Positions 31,280 to 43,243 of a stretch of 64,000 nt of DNA are shown piece by piece (the stretch's first letter is position 1; every line of letters begins with the position of its first letter). Location: NCBI GenBank assembly GCA_017354895.1, contig CP071493.1, positions 372,001 through 436,000 of the forward strand. The letters are read 5' to 3'. This DNA comes from Podospora comata. Taxonomy: Eukaryota; Ascomycota; Sordariomycetes; Sordariales; Podosporaceae. The notes beneath the pieces are model-generated. The model made no database searches. It was not told the origin of the DNA and was given only the letters and a program-made list of their open reading frames with translations. Position numbers and translations under genes: made by a program.

Positions 31280-33229
31280 ATGTTTCAAAGCCTGCCTGCC
31301 ATACGGGCGTCGTTCCTCTATGGACTGTTAGCCGCTCCATCTCTTAGCCTCGTCTCAGCAAGCCCTTCACCAATCGACGCCCGTCATGTCGTGACAGATC
31401 CTGCCAGAGTAGTTGCGCAAGCAACCGTCACTGCTGTGTCAGAGTGCCACGCCCACGGTACTAATTATTATTGTCAAGCCGGAGTCACAGAGTTTCGCAT
31501 TGTTGGCTCCGAGACTGCCGCCTCATACACGGATTGCCATCCACACGGCGCAAAGACGTAAGCACTCGCCCTCCATAGGTCTCACCATACACGGTTTGCT
31601 AAAAGGTCTACCCTATAGGTACTGTGTAGGACCAAAGTCTGATGAGGTAGAAATTGTCCTTGCTGCCGCTACGGCACCTGCGGTAACAGCGTCCCCAACG
31701 GCGACTGGCAGTTCGAGCTTGACTGCCGTTAGCGCGTGCCATCTCCACGGGTCTGAGCTGTAAGTACAACCTCCAACCTCTCCATTATTGACCCACCGCT
31801 GACACGGCCTTGAAGCCTTTGTATGCACGGGGCAACCGAGTATAAGGTCCACACAACTGTCACTGCTACTGCTACACAAGATCTCCCAGCACAGTTTACC
31901 GGTTGCCATGCCCATGGTGCTGAGACATACTGCAATGGCCCAACCGGAGAGGAAGTTGAGATCACCCTGGCCACCGCTGAGGAGGACCACGACGACCACG
32001 GTCATGATGACTCGGAGGAACTTGATTGCCACTTCCACGCTGGCGTCGAGCATTGCGTCGGCAAAGGGGGCGAGAAGGTTGCCAACACCTGCGAAAGAAC
32101 GCAGCGTGACTACAACATCAAGCTTCGTGTTGGCTTGTTGTTCGTCATGTTGGCTACCAGCTCCATCGGCGTCTTCACTCCCATTCTCATCTCATCCTTT
32201 GTGTCGCCCAACCACATCGTATTTACCATTCTCAGACAGTTCGGCACTGGCGTCATCATCTCAACCGCTTTTGTCCACCTCTACACTCATGCTGTACTAA
32301 TGTTCCAGAACGAATGCCTCGGCAAGCTGCAGTACGAAGCCACAGCCTCTGCCATCCTCATGGCAGGCATCTTCCTCTCCTTCCTCATCGAGTATCTTGG
32401 CGTTCGTTTCGTCCAATGGCACCAAGCCAAGCAACAGGCCCACAAGGCTGTTTCCAGCGACGGTGAGCAGCAAGGCCCGGCCCCAGGCAAAACCGACATG
32501 GTCAACATCACCGTTCTTGAAGCCGGCGTCATCTTCCACTCCCTTCTTATCGGCCTCACTGTAGTCGTCGCCGGTGATTCCTTCTTTGGCACCCTGTTTG
32601 CCGTCATTGTTTTCCACCAAATGTTCGAAGGCATCGCTCTTGGCACCCGCATCGCCGCCCTCGGTCACCCTAGCGCTGCCACCGCCCACAGCGGCGTTCA
32701 CGGCCACGGTCACGGTCCGGGTCATGCGCACTACCACCCCGAGCCAAAGCCAGCCGCTGAGATCGCCCCCGCCGGAGAGATCGTTGCCCATGCTCCCAAG
32801 GAAGGCCACAACCACGAACACGGCCACGACCACCTCGCCCTCCCTGATGCGCACAAGACGGCCAAGAGCGGAAGCGTTTCGTCCTCCGAGAACAGCACCA
32901 CTGCAGGCGAACTCACCCCTCACGTCTCCATGTTCAAGAAGCTCATGCTTGCCTTGGCTTTCGCCTTGGTCACACCCATCGGCATGGGCATCGGTATCGG
33001 CGTTCTTCACACATTCAACGGCAACGACCCTTCGACTATCATCGCTATTGGTACCCTCGACGCCTTCTCAGCCGGTATCCTCGTGTGGGTTGGTGTGGTG
33101 GAGATGTGGGCTCACGACTGGATGTTGGGAGGGGAGATGACCAATTCTGGGCCGCTGAAGACCGCTCTGGGGTTAATTTCCATGGTGGTTGGCTTGGCGG
33201 TCATGAGCTTGTTGGGCAAATGGGCGTAA
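31280..33229 (+). CDS. ZIP-family zinc transporter with five extracellular C-x2-H-x5-C modules (610 aa)
   Basis: Exons 31280-31557, 31619-31759 and 31816-33229 join in phase 2 both times. After a signal peptide (about 1-27) the ectodomain carries five copies of CHxH(G/A)x4C at Cys56, 86, 133, 170 and 211. The ZIP membrane domain begins near residue 240 (YNIKLRVGLLFVML), with helix IV motif EAGVIFHSLLIGLT and helix V motif FHQMFEGIALG, the metal-site signatures of the family. A cytosolic-type His-rich loop (HGHGHGPGHAHYH, GHNHEHGHDH) lies before the last three helices (ALVTPIGMGIGIGV onward). Plasma-membrane zinc uptake is the expected role. The long Cys/His ectodomain is unusual compared with yeast Zrt1. 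Each intron interrupts one module at codon +7. It is divergent from the surface protein at 29849, which has the same module. Confidence 0.93.
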
Positions 33230-34024
33230 ATAGGTTTTTGGATATGTGGGTTTTGTTTATACTGGGCTTTCCGGATATGATGTGGTTTTTTTTTTGGTTT
33301 TTTTTGGGTTTTTTTTGGACGGAAAAGGAATATGATACCATCATGACATATTGTTATCTTGGAGGATTTGGAATTTTGGGAGGAAAGGATCTCACTTTTA
33401 GCGTTGGGCGTTGCGGCGTCATGCAATTTACATACCTCCAAGGTTGTTGTTCACCTGCGGGTGCAACAGGGAAACGATGAAAGGGGAATTTCGGAAATCA
33501 TAGAAGTTTGGAGGAATGTGTGTTGATAAATGGTCATGTATATTTGATGTATCTACTTGGGGATGAATCTACGAAGCATGAGGTGACAAACCCGTTGTTT
33601 CTTTGTCTGTTCTACTCGGCATTGTGAACACCAAATTCAGCAACCGTGATCCACACAAAACTTGCATGATGTGAAGGAGACCAAAACTAAAGCTTTGTTT
33701 GTACAGATATGCTGGGTTGATAGATAATCAGGAGTATAATCAAGATTATATCACTACACCATGCCCAGTACAACTTGTACGACTTTCCATCGACAGTTAT
33801 GCAATTCAATCTAATTATTACAAGTCGCCTATCTGTCTATAATTTCCGTCTAATCTAACTATCCATCCGGGTATCTATCAATCAACAAGGTAGTACCACC
33901 TTACATACTTTTTCCAGTTGCAACACAAAATAAGCCACCATCAATGTCCACACATCATGCACAATGCTCTGCGCCCAACCCCATTTCCATGCGTCTTCTT
34001 CTTTCCATCTGCTACGTGAGCACC
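33230..34024. other. Intergenic between convergent genes
   Basis: About 800 nt with T-rich stretches near 33288-33315 that probably belong to the ZIP gene's 3' UTR. No gene is recognised. Confidence 0.5.
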
Positions 34025-37000
34025 TCAAATGCCAGGCCCCCACGTACTGCTCGTCCTCCCGCCCGTCGTCTCCAGTTCATATCTCCCCAGACTCTCCTGC
34101 CAGTTTTGCCAGTCAAAGCCCTCGTCTACGTTCATATCTACATCGTCCAAACTACCCATGTTCGGCATCCGCAGGAAATCAGGCGATCCTGTGTTGATGG
34201 GCCACATCCAAGGGGGCACCTGCTCCAGTTGCTGCGGGGACTGCTGCATGCCGCGTTGCTGTTGTTGTTGTTGTTGTTGTTGCTGTTGCTGCTGCTGCTG
34301 TTGGAGATGTTGCTGCTGTGCCTGCTGACGTTGTTGTGGCTGTAGCTGTGCCGGTGTTCCTAACGACGAAGTAGAGTTGTTGTAGTTCGGTGTGGGGGCC
34401 GCATTGAAGTCCAGTCCGGATGGGGGATATCCAAAGGCCTGGGTATGGTGAACATAATCGGCCATGTCCCCGTAAAATAAGGGAGCGAAGTCTGTTGAGA
34501 CAAAGGGGGTAGAGTTGCTCATGGCCGAGTCAATGTAGTCCATGACATCGGGCTTAGTCGCCATCCTCACGTGGGTATTGTTATTTAGTTGTGAGAGTAT
34601 TGGTTGGGCTTGGCCGGCTAGTTGCTGGTGCTGCCCTCGAGAAGCCGATGTCCCTGATTGTGTCGGTTCTTGGGCCTCTTCTGCTTGTTCGTCCAGCAAC
34701 TCCTGTGGCAGAGGTGGTGCATTGACCAATTTGCGCCACTGTTCGAGAGCCATCACACGTTTCATCGATCCCGGGATTTCGCGAATACTGGTAGGAGTTG
34801 TGTTGCAGCGGTCCCTCAACTCCAGCTCCCGTGCAGCGTCGGGGTCGTTTTGAAGTCGCGCAATCTCAGCTGCACGGTGTTTTGCTGCCTTGTCGTACAA
34901 CTTCCTCAAGGGCACCCACACCGCATGATGGCCCGCAAGCTTCTCTAGTTCGGCAGAATTGGGAGCTGCGAACCTTAGATTCAACGCTGTCCAAGCACGC
35001 TCAGCTTTTGGACCCCATGGCCTATGAGACACCTCGATCAGGGTGTAAGCGACTGCATGCCACTGGCTATAGGTCTGGAAAAGCCATCGCCATTGCTTGC
35101 ACCTTTCGTCCGTGTTCAAAATATGAGCGTACTCAAATACCTCGAGAGAGGCATTGAACAGACGACCTCGCACTTCGTCTGTAAGATAATCATTGCCCGG
35201 ACCCGGAAACAAAACTGGCTGGTAGATGACAAGCATCATCTTGGCACAGATGACCCGCGTGATGTTGGCGGCTGCCCAGTACATGGGCTCTGAACTGTCC
35301 TTGAGATATTGCTCCTCCACGCGTCGTTGAGTGTCTACCAGCATTTTTTCCCGCTCTTCAAGCGAAACGCCCGCCTCACGGGGGTTCACTGTTGCCATGG
35401 CCGAAGACATGGTGTGCAAGCTTCTGGCCAAGGAGCACATCTCGTATCGGATCAACGAAAAGGTCATGTCGGTAGTTCCAACCCGCGGTTCGGGGAGACA
35501 TTTGCTCTCTGGGGAGATGTCGGTGTCGTTGATGTTCATGGGGTATTGCGTATCGAATGTCTGGTCCACAACAGTAAGATCCGTCCCTTGATCCTCGGCT
35601 GATCTAAGATCCAGCACGCAGACAGCCCAAAAAAGCCTTCTTCGCATCTCAATCTCAAAAGGCGTGATGTTGTCGAAATGGGTCCCGTCGCGGTGGAGTC
35701 CCAATGCTTGGCTGATCCTGATCAGAAGCCCTGTCAAAGTCCAGGCAAACCTTGTATCATCGTGTCGACGAACAAGGACCAAGAAAAGAAGGAATGCTTG
35801 TGCTACCACCAGATCCGGCGTCGTTAAGAGGTTAGCTTTGCCAAGCGCTTGTTCCAATGCGAAGCGATATTTTTGAAGTAGAACATCCTTCTCGGCATCG
35901 AAATTACGTCGCACCTGAAAGGAGTGTGAGCATAGTGGTGGCGGATAGGAGTAACAGTGCGTGACCATACCTCTTCTTCATCCAAAGATGTTATGGATGC
36001 GTAATAGATGGAAAACATCAAGGCCTCGGTGGAGGGTGTGAGAGTGTCTAGGTTGCGTCGGAGATCTCGAATGAGCTTGTTCATGGTGGGAACATGGAGC
36101 ACCTTGAGGATCGGATCAACATTTTCCTGGAATACCTGCCAGATAAACGGGATCTGAGATGGTAATGGGTGCAGAGGCCTGAGATCAACTTCGGACGAGC
36201 TATAGCCCATAATCCAAGATTGATGAGATAGGACCGAAGGTTTTATATGCTCAGAGGACTCCGGGGTAGCTTCGTCGTCCGAGTCTTCTGACTCATCGTG
36301 AAAGTGTTCGGATTCCCTTCTAATCTCGTCCAGCTTTGAGAGTGTTAGCCTGGCATGGACATAACGCCAGTTGCGGCATCTTAATAATTACATACCTCAT
36401 CCGTAATACTGGACCAAAGCCCGCTGGACACATAACGTGTGCCTCCTCGCTCGTTCAACATCAGGCGTCCGAATTGCTTGTGCACATCCGGTGAAAGCTT
36501 GCCAAGCCGGTCCGGCTCGGAAATAGCCGTCCCGGAAATAGTTCTTGTTGGCGCCTTTGGAATGTCGGGCGTGGTGACGTTGGCGGTGACAGCAGCATGG
36601 CTGGTGGAATAAGCAGGAGCAGTTGGTCTCCCCCCAGGTGTATAATGGTCTTGTCCGCTGTTGTACGCCGTCGTCCCCTCGGGAGAGTTTTCGGCGCTGC
36701 GTGCTGCTTCCACTTCGATCTGACCGCTGAGCTCCTCCACAATTCCCTCAAGTTTCCGCAAGCGCCTCATCAACTCCAACTCTCGCTCACTCGACGGTTG
36801 CTTGGCCGGGGCATTGGGATCTTTGGGGCGCGGACGACGAGGAGCGCGGCCGGGGGCCGGGAAGATACATGGTATCTGGGCTCGGCAGCAGTTCGAACAT
36901 GGCATGTGCTTATCGCAGCGAACCTTCCTCCTCCTGCATGTCACACAGCTGCGCGGATTGAGGGCGCTTGATGGGATTGCCGAGGGTGAATAGACGGAGG

Positions 37001-37142
37001 CGCCGGGAGGAGGATGGCGCGCAAGCGCCAATATTTGCTGCGGATCGTAGCCGTCCTGGGCGCTCGTGATGGAGCCAACATCGGTGTTGGGGCTGTCGGC
37101 CGATACCAGGCTCCGGCCAGCGATACTTGCACCGTCGGGCAT
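34025..37142 (-). CDS. Zn2Cys6 fungal-specific transcription factor (999 aa)
   Basis: Exons 37142-36396, 36333-35971 and 35914-34025 all join in phase 0 with GTATGT and GTATGG donors. The binuclear zinc cluster runs from Cys66 to Cys92 (CVTCRRRKVRCDKHMPCSNC plus RAQIPC), followed by a basic linker and a probable coiled-coil dimerisation helix (ERELELMRRLRKLEGIVEEL). The middle holds the fungal-specific regulatory domain (PF04082 type), with RDLRRNLDTLTPSTEALMFS, AQAFLLFLVLVRR and GLHRDGTHFDNITPFEIEMR. The C-terminus is Gln-rich, with a polyQ run encoded at about 34255-34315 that is likely an activation region and length-variable. It is a nuclear DNA-binding regulator. Its targets are unknown; it ends tail to tail with the ZIP gene, which is not evidence of control. 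Confidence 0.93.
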
Positions 37143-38160
37143 CGTGACTTAGAGTTGGGGTGGGATAGAGTGGCGCGCGAGATGCGGTAAGACAGAGAGG
37201 ACGAAGGCGGCGGCGGGGTTCCACAGATGAGTAAAGGGCGTCGGGTTTTGTGGATGGCGGTGGCGGTCACCTCGAATCGACACATTCGTATCTACTCTCG
37301 CGTATGAGTGCTCTCAACATGCCATGCGATGCGTGCGAGCGAATGGGCACCGGATGCCCGACCGTATTCATTGATGGTGGCACGGATATTTTGAGATGCT
37401 GTTGTCGACTTGGAGAAGACAAAGGCCTTGCTCCCAAGTCACTAGACTAATTCCTGGTGGGGGCTGACAACGCCTCGAGCCAAGACTGGAGACGATTCTC
37501 ATGGCCCGTGCTCACCTTTCCCACTTTGTTTGGAGTTTCATCAAAGCTTTCAAGTTTCAAAAACACCATCCGACGACCCGGATCCAGACCATGAATTAGC
37601 TTGGGTTCCTCAAGTTCACCTTTTATCCCCATTGACCTTGCCTACCAAGTTTCCGAATCATCTCCGGGGCCAGCAAACTCAATTAATGGGCCGGTATTTG
37701 TGGCAGCAGTGTCATTTCGAGATGCACATTTTGGCAAAGCCCTATCTAAAAATGTCTCCAGGATAACACGCTACTAACGAAAAGGTTGCTGAATTCAAGA
37801 TAGAACAACTAACCCAGCCTCTCCTCCGCCTTCGGCCCGGTCCTCATAGACAGAACATCACTCGGCGTTCGGCGACCACTCGGGCTCCAGGGCCTTTTAT
37901 CTTGCTATCGCATCTCGCCAGTATTTCGATGGTCTAGAATTTTGATAGCCGCACGCGCTTCATCTGTAGCCTTGAGATTCTGGATCTGTCCAATCGTCCT
38001 TCACCATACATGCTTCAAACCCAATCCCCCAAGAATAGCTGGTGTCCGATCGATCACATCGCCAACCATCACGTCATCCAAACTTGATTCTTCTTCATTG
38101 GAACTTTCCTCCAATTCCACATGTCCCCCTTGTTCTCCTTGTACTGTCGACCGGCCTGCG
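37143..38160. other. Intergenic, nothing recognised
   Basis: About 1 kb: the upstream region of the transcription factor gene and the 3' flank of the Nudix gene. No coding signal is recognised. Confidence 0.5.
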
Positions 38161-38767
38161 CTACATCAGGCTCTCGATATCAGGATGATCCCTGAGCAAA
38201 TTCAATATGGGCAGAAAAAACTTTTGCTCCCCTTGTTGACCGCTCCCACTTCCACTGGTATCCCCACTTATCAGCGCCTTGACGTCAGACCAACTCTTCC
38301 AGAACCACCCTGCGCATTTTTCAGGCTCCAGCACCTGTGGTAAGATTTATTAGCCTCATGTATTTGTTTCTGGCTGTGCAAAGCAAAGACCAGCATCACT
38401 TACAGCCGGTTCCTGGTCATCGGTTCTCTCGCAGAGTATGAACAAAGTGATGTAATGCTTCTTCTCCTCGTCAAACACATCGTTGGTTGTGGCCAGCAAC
38501 TTCTTGGCCCTGACTAGCAATCCAGTCTCCTCGAGCGTTTCTCTTTCAGCGCAAGCGAACCACGACTCGCCTACCTCCAGATGACCGCCCGGGAATTGTA
38601 TCGTTCCTTGAAAATTGCATGAGTAGGATGCCTCGATACTCGAAAGATAATTTGTTAGGAAGCATACCATTTCCGTGAGAGGCCTTTCTTGTCCCAAAGA
38701 TCAACTTGTTGGTCTTGGGGTCGTGAATCACAGCTGCGACACCCACACGAACAACTGGAGTAGCCAT
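38161..38767 (-). CDS. Nudix hydrolase, NUDT15/MutT-like (158 aa)
   Basis: Exons 38767-38668, 38606-38404 and 38334-38161 join in phase (donors GTATGC and GTAAGT; acceptors TTCAAG and ACCACAG). The Nudix box, GX5EX7REUXEEXGU, is complete at residues 40-62: GGHLEVGESWFACAERE continuing to TLEETGL. The start MATPVVRVGVAAVI and the LIFGTRKASHGNGTIQFPGG stretch closely resemble NUDT15, which hydrolyses (d)NTP derivatives including damaged or thiolated guanine nucleotides. The C-terminal EPEKCAGWFWKSWSDVKAL also fits that subfamily. It is cytosolic with no targeting signal. The gene is intact, and the start codon is at 38767. Confidence 0.92.
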
Positions 38768-40356
38768 GTTGAGTTGACTTGAGAGAACTTTTTGGGCAGT
38801 CAGACACAGCAGACACAGCGCATATCAAAGCTAGAAGATCTCTGAGATTCCGCAGCAATATGCCTGTTGTCCTCTCTACTCAGCCCCTGGCTCTCTTACA
38901 GGCACACAGAGAGGCTCTTCGGAAAGGGGTGCATTCATAGCCCTTGATGAGACTTTTGCTGACGCCAGCTGCCTGTCAGTTGGCCATACGGTAGTATAGA
39001 GAAAACGCCAAGTGCCAAGACTCTGCTGTCATCCGGTGCCAAGTGCTTGGCTTTTCCCTTGACGAAAACGTCATCATCTCATTCAACTGGACCACTTGGA
39101 CTTCTACCATTGTCAACACCTAACTCCAAGTGTTACTTACCCAACCCTCTTCCCGCAGTCTCAGCGGTGTCTGTTGACAAAGTATCATCTTTTCGAGGTG
39201 CATGACTCACCTATGAGGAATTAAAACCTTGAAGGAATCATGGGAGTCAGGATTATCGTGTTATCTGCTAACCGTAGAGGTTGTGGAAGGCTCATACGCA
39301 AGGCTTTTTATAAAGGAATAGCTTAACTTCCTCCGGCTCCCTTTCATATCCGGCAGATATGTTGATGCTGCACAAGGCAGCATCCAGCCTACTATCAGAT
39401 AGTCCTAGGGGACCTTGATTCCAAAACTATCTCAGCCAAATCCGCCAGAGCTGAGAAGGAAAATGAGCGTATTGCCGTTCATGGGGGTATAAAAGCCTTC
39501 AAAAATATCAATCATCATATAGACACCCAAAATGCGAGGTAAGTCCAGAAACCCATGGCACCTTCTCATGATCTCGATTCTCGATATGGCTTAGAGTCTG
39601 TGTTCCTCACGCCTCCGACCTGATGTATCTGCAAGGTCACCTCCACTAGTCTCGTCAACGCACATAGAGGAGGGCCAAGTCCCTTGCGCACTCCCCAGCG
39701 GCACCTAAATACGAGCTGACTAGACCGAGCCGCGGAACGGTCCGGACCCCAGGCCGGAGGGTCTTGCCTAGTACAGAAGGTAGAGCTAAAAGGCTCGCGT
39801 GGGCCTGCAGTTCGGAGATGGACGGGAGGGATACTTTTACCGACCCAATCGGCACGTTTTATCTCTACACACTGTGCTATCGGTACGCTATCGGGACATG
39901 TCACAATGCTCGAATTCGCACAGAAACTTTTAACGCCAAAAGCGTCACCCAGTGACGAGTAACATACTGTAGTATCGCATCCTCACACTAGGCTGTTAGT
40001 GGGCAAGATCATCTTGTAAGTGCCAGATACACAGTATACTGAGGAAATTCGAAACAGATCACAGATTTCTACCACACTTATCTATTGGTCGAAACCCGAC
40101 TGACATCTTCTACAGCAGGCGCTAGAAACCAACAAGCTTTCGCCGGTGACTCGACGGCCCTAAGACGGGGATTGTTTGACATGACATTGAAGCGGTCAGT
40201 CGCAGGGCTCGTGTTTGCAATTACAAGACCATGGCCGAGATATTCTTAAAATAAAAGTTGACTTGAACATAATATTCTTCTCCGTAGGCATTCATCTTGG
40301 AGCCGTACTTGATTTCGTCCCAACGCCTGATATCTTTGGAATCATATTATCCCACC
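38768..40356. other. Intergenic region with an isolated promoter-like start
   Basis: About 1.6 kb between divergent genes. It holds the TATA-box/ATG/donor arrangement at 39488-39546 (listed separately). The sequence after it, to about 39960, has no continuing exon that I can find. Confidence 0.45.
39488..39546 (+). promoter_or_regulatory. TATA box, start codon and 5' splice site without a visible gene
   Basis: TATAAAAG at 39488-39495 is followed about 36 nt later by CCCAAAATGCGAG (ATG at 39532) and at once by a perfect donor GTAAGT. This is a typical beginning of a strongly expressed fungal gene. No matching acceptor and coding exon was found downstream, so the rest may be lost or interrupted. 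Confidence 0.3.
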
Positions 40357-42192
40357 ATGTCGACACCCGCCCAACCATCTGCTGCAGATAGCCCTGAGAC
40401 GGAAAAGCAGAAGTCTGACAAGGGCGAAATTGGTCCCGTCAATGCCACTTCACCAGACGATTTGGACAAAGAGCAACCACAAGTTACAGACGATGGCGAA
40501 CCAGTCAACCCCAATCACATCAATGGCCGCTCTCAAGGCAAGATCGCCCTGATTATGCTGGCCTTGTGCCTGGCTGTCTTCCTCGGCGCTCTAGACGTAA
40601 CCATCGTCACTACGGCCCTTCCTACAATCAGTGACCACTTCCAGTCAAGTACAGGCTTCACATGGATTGGTTCTGCGTTTCTGCTCGCCAATGCCGCATC
40701 AATCCCGTCATGGGGCAAGATCTCAGACATATTCGGCCGCAAGCCCATGCTCCTGCTTGCCAACGCCATCTTCATGATTGGATCTCTTATCTGCGCTGTC
40801 TCCAACAACATTGGTATGCTCATCGCTGGCCGCGCTGTTCAGGGTCTTGGTGGGGGTGGTTTGACCATTCTTGTAAAGATCGTTATCGGCGACATCTTCC
40901 CTCTGAACATTCGGAGTGTTTTCTATGGTGTCATCGGCGGTGTTTGGGCAGTCGCTGCGGCAACAGGTCCGGCCATTGGTGGTGCGTTTACTGAGAAGGT
41001 GTCATGGCGATGGTATGTCCAAGCTCACTCACGCTAGTTAACCTTTGCTAATAGATCTAGGTGCTTCTACATCAACCTCCCTCTTGACGGTTTTGCCTTC
41101 CTCATCATCCTTTTTTTTCTCGATCTCCACACACCAAGGACACCGCTCATTGAAGGCCTCAAAGCTATCGACTGCGTGGGCTCTTTTTTGGTAGTTGCCG
41201 GCACGCTTATGTTCCTCTTCGGTCTTGAATACGGCGGTGTTTCAGCACCTTGGAACTCGGTTGAAGTTATCTGCCTTCTCGTCTTTGGCCTGCTCACCTG
41301 GGCGCTTTTCATCTTCTGGGAGGCGCGTTATGCCACACTTCCTGTCATGCCAATGTCCTTGTTCAGAAACGTGAGCAACGCCGCGACCCTCTTCTGCGTC
41401 TTCATTCAAGGAGTCGTCTTTATCTCGGCATCCTTCTTCCTCCCGCTCTACTTTCAGGCCGTGCGTGGAAACACCCCTATCGAGTCAGGTCTTTACGTTC
41501 TCCCTACCGCTCTCTCGCTCTCCTTTGGGAGTCTCGGGACCGGATGGCTGGTTGCGAGAACCGGTTGGTACAGACCGCCCATCATTTTCGGGTTGTTCAT
41601 GATGACCCTCGGTTTTGGCTTGTTCATCGACCTGGACGCCTACAGTGGCTGGGCAAAACTTGTTCTCTACCAGCTTGTGGCAGGTGTGGGTGTTGGCCCC
41701 CTCTTTCAAGCGCCTATCATCGCCCTTCACGCACATACTGAACCTCGTGATGTCGCAACCGCCACATCAACCCTCGGCTTCATCCGTCAGATTGCCCAGG
41801 CCATCTCTGTTGTTATCGGCCAGGTGGTCTACCAAAATGAAAAACTCAAACAGTACCCCGTCCTAGTCGCCGCTGGCATCTCCCCTGCTCTGTCAAGGGT
41901 CCTCTCTTCCGGAGAGGCTGGTGGCGCTGACATCGACATCATCGCGAACCTTCCGTTAGACCAACGCGACGCTGTTCGTGTTGCTCTGACAGACTCTCTC
42001 GAGCCCATGTGGATCATGTACACTTGTATCACGGCCGCTGGCTTACTCGCTTCCTTCCTGATCCGGAAGAAGGTGTTGACCGATGTGCATGTAGAGACCA
42101 AGACTGGGTTGGAAGCTGAACGTGAGAATGCGGAGGCTCGACGTCGTGAGCGTGAAACGAGGAAGGAGAAGAAGGGGGCATCACCGGCTTGA
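40357..42192 (+). CDS. MFS drug/H+ antiporter, DHA2 family (595 aa)
   Basis: Exons 40357-41012 and 41061-42192 join in phase 2 across a 48-nt intron (GTATGT donor, branch GCTAAT, acceptor ATCTAG). A hydrophilic 65-residue N-terminus precedes about 14 membrane segments. Helix 1 carries GALDVTIVTTALPTI, motif A is GKISDIFGRKPM, and the antiporter motif C is seen as ATGPAIGGAF, followed by WRWCFYINLPLDG. This set defines the DHA2 (14-TMS) exporters. The C-terminal tail is charged and cytosolic (ENAEARRRERETRKEKKG). The likely role is export of toxic compounds or metabolites at the plasma membrane; no biosynthetic cluster lies next to it, so the substrate is open. The upstream in-frame TTG at 40297 is not a start. 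Confidence 0.94.
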
Positions 42193-43243
42193 TATGTTGG
42201 TAGTTTACAGGATAGAGGATGGGGCACCGCTGCGTTGCGTGCACCACCAATTCTCTGTGTAAACAGAGCAGCTGTTCCAAGTGTACTATACGGAGTACAT
42301 GGGGTAGATTTGCAGATACCTCACCATAGAGCACCCCCTGAACCTCTTACTCCCCCCTCCCCCCAGCCGGCCGGCAACCAACTGCCGAACCCACCAAGCA
42401 TAACCCTTGCCACCATTCCACCCATCAAGCAAAGCCCGACCAAACCTTGTTTCCACATGCACACAAGAGTCAGGAATCACACCCGCATGAAAACCCTTTC
42501 TTCCATCCCAGAACTCCAACAGCAACAACAACAGACAAAACCAGCCCGGCTAGCGCAATGGTAGCGCGTAAGACTTCTACTTTCTCTCTTCTGATCTCAT
42601 ATGAATTGGATTCAAAGTGATCTTAAGGCTGTGGGTTCGAGTCCCACGTCGGGCTTTCTTTTTGCTTTTGTGTGACTCGACACACATGAAAAAGCAGCTA
42701 CCTTACTTTGTTCATTGTGATGTTTCTTTTTCTCAAAGGACCTGGTCCTTATCCTCACTAGTGCCGAGGTTGCCATATCCTAAAGATCCATTCACACTGC
42801 TCACTCACAAAAGCTATCATGCATCAACATCTCATCATCATTCTAACATTATCTGCCTCCCCTCGTCCCCAACATACCAAAAAGAAAAAAGGGTATCAAG
42901 CAGACCTTTTGTTGCCCCGTTTCTTTTCTTTCCTCAGGTATTTTCCCATCATCACTTATCCTCACCCAAAATATCTACTCAATGCCCAATATCTTCCCCT
43001 TCAATCCACAACCCCAACCCAACGAAGGATGACCCTGTTCACTATCCTGCTAGATAATTCCCTCAAACCAAATAATAAACCACGCCAGAAATGTACTCCC
43101 ATTTACACAAGTTCAATATGCAAAAGCACCCACCGTTTCTTTTCCATTTTCTTTTTCACTAAACCGCCCCTCAAATAAAGGAAAAAGTTTCATCCCTCAT
43201 AAACATATCCTCATCACATCAAATACCCCAGTCATGTACAACC
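42193..43243. other. Intergenic region containing tRNA-Arg
   Basis: About 1 kb. Apart from the tRNA at 42544-42655, frames such as 42617-43057 have no recognisable product. The last part is the 3' flank of the F-box gene. Confidence 0.5.
42544..42655 (+). tRNA. tRNA-Arg (anticodon UCU) with a 40-nt intron
   Basis: The acceptor stem GCCCGGC pairs with GTCGGGC (discriminator T at 42655). The D arm is GCGC-AATGGTA-GCGC and the anticodon stem TAAGA pairs with TCTTA, giving the loop C-T-TCT-A-A with anticodon TCT at 42576-42578. The T arm is GTGGG-TTCGAGT-CCCAC. An intron at 42580-42619 sits one base 3' of the anticodon, the canonical eukaryotic position. A TTTCTTTTT stretch just downstream is a Pol III terminator. 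Confidence 0.95.

Noticed and set aside
34255-34315. CAG/CAA-type triplet run as a separate repeat element
   Set aside because: It encodes the polyglutamine tract of the Zn2Cys6 factor and is part of that gene.
34025-42192. Secondary-metabolite cluster formed by the regulator, Nudix enzyme and DHA2 transporter
   Set aside because: No synthase, terpene cyclase or tailoring set is present; the three genes are common singletons.
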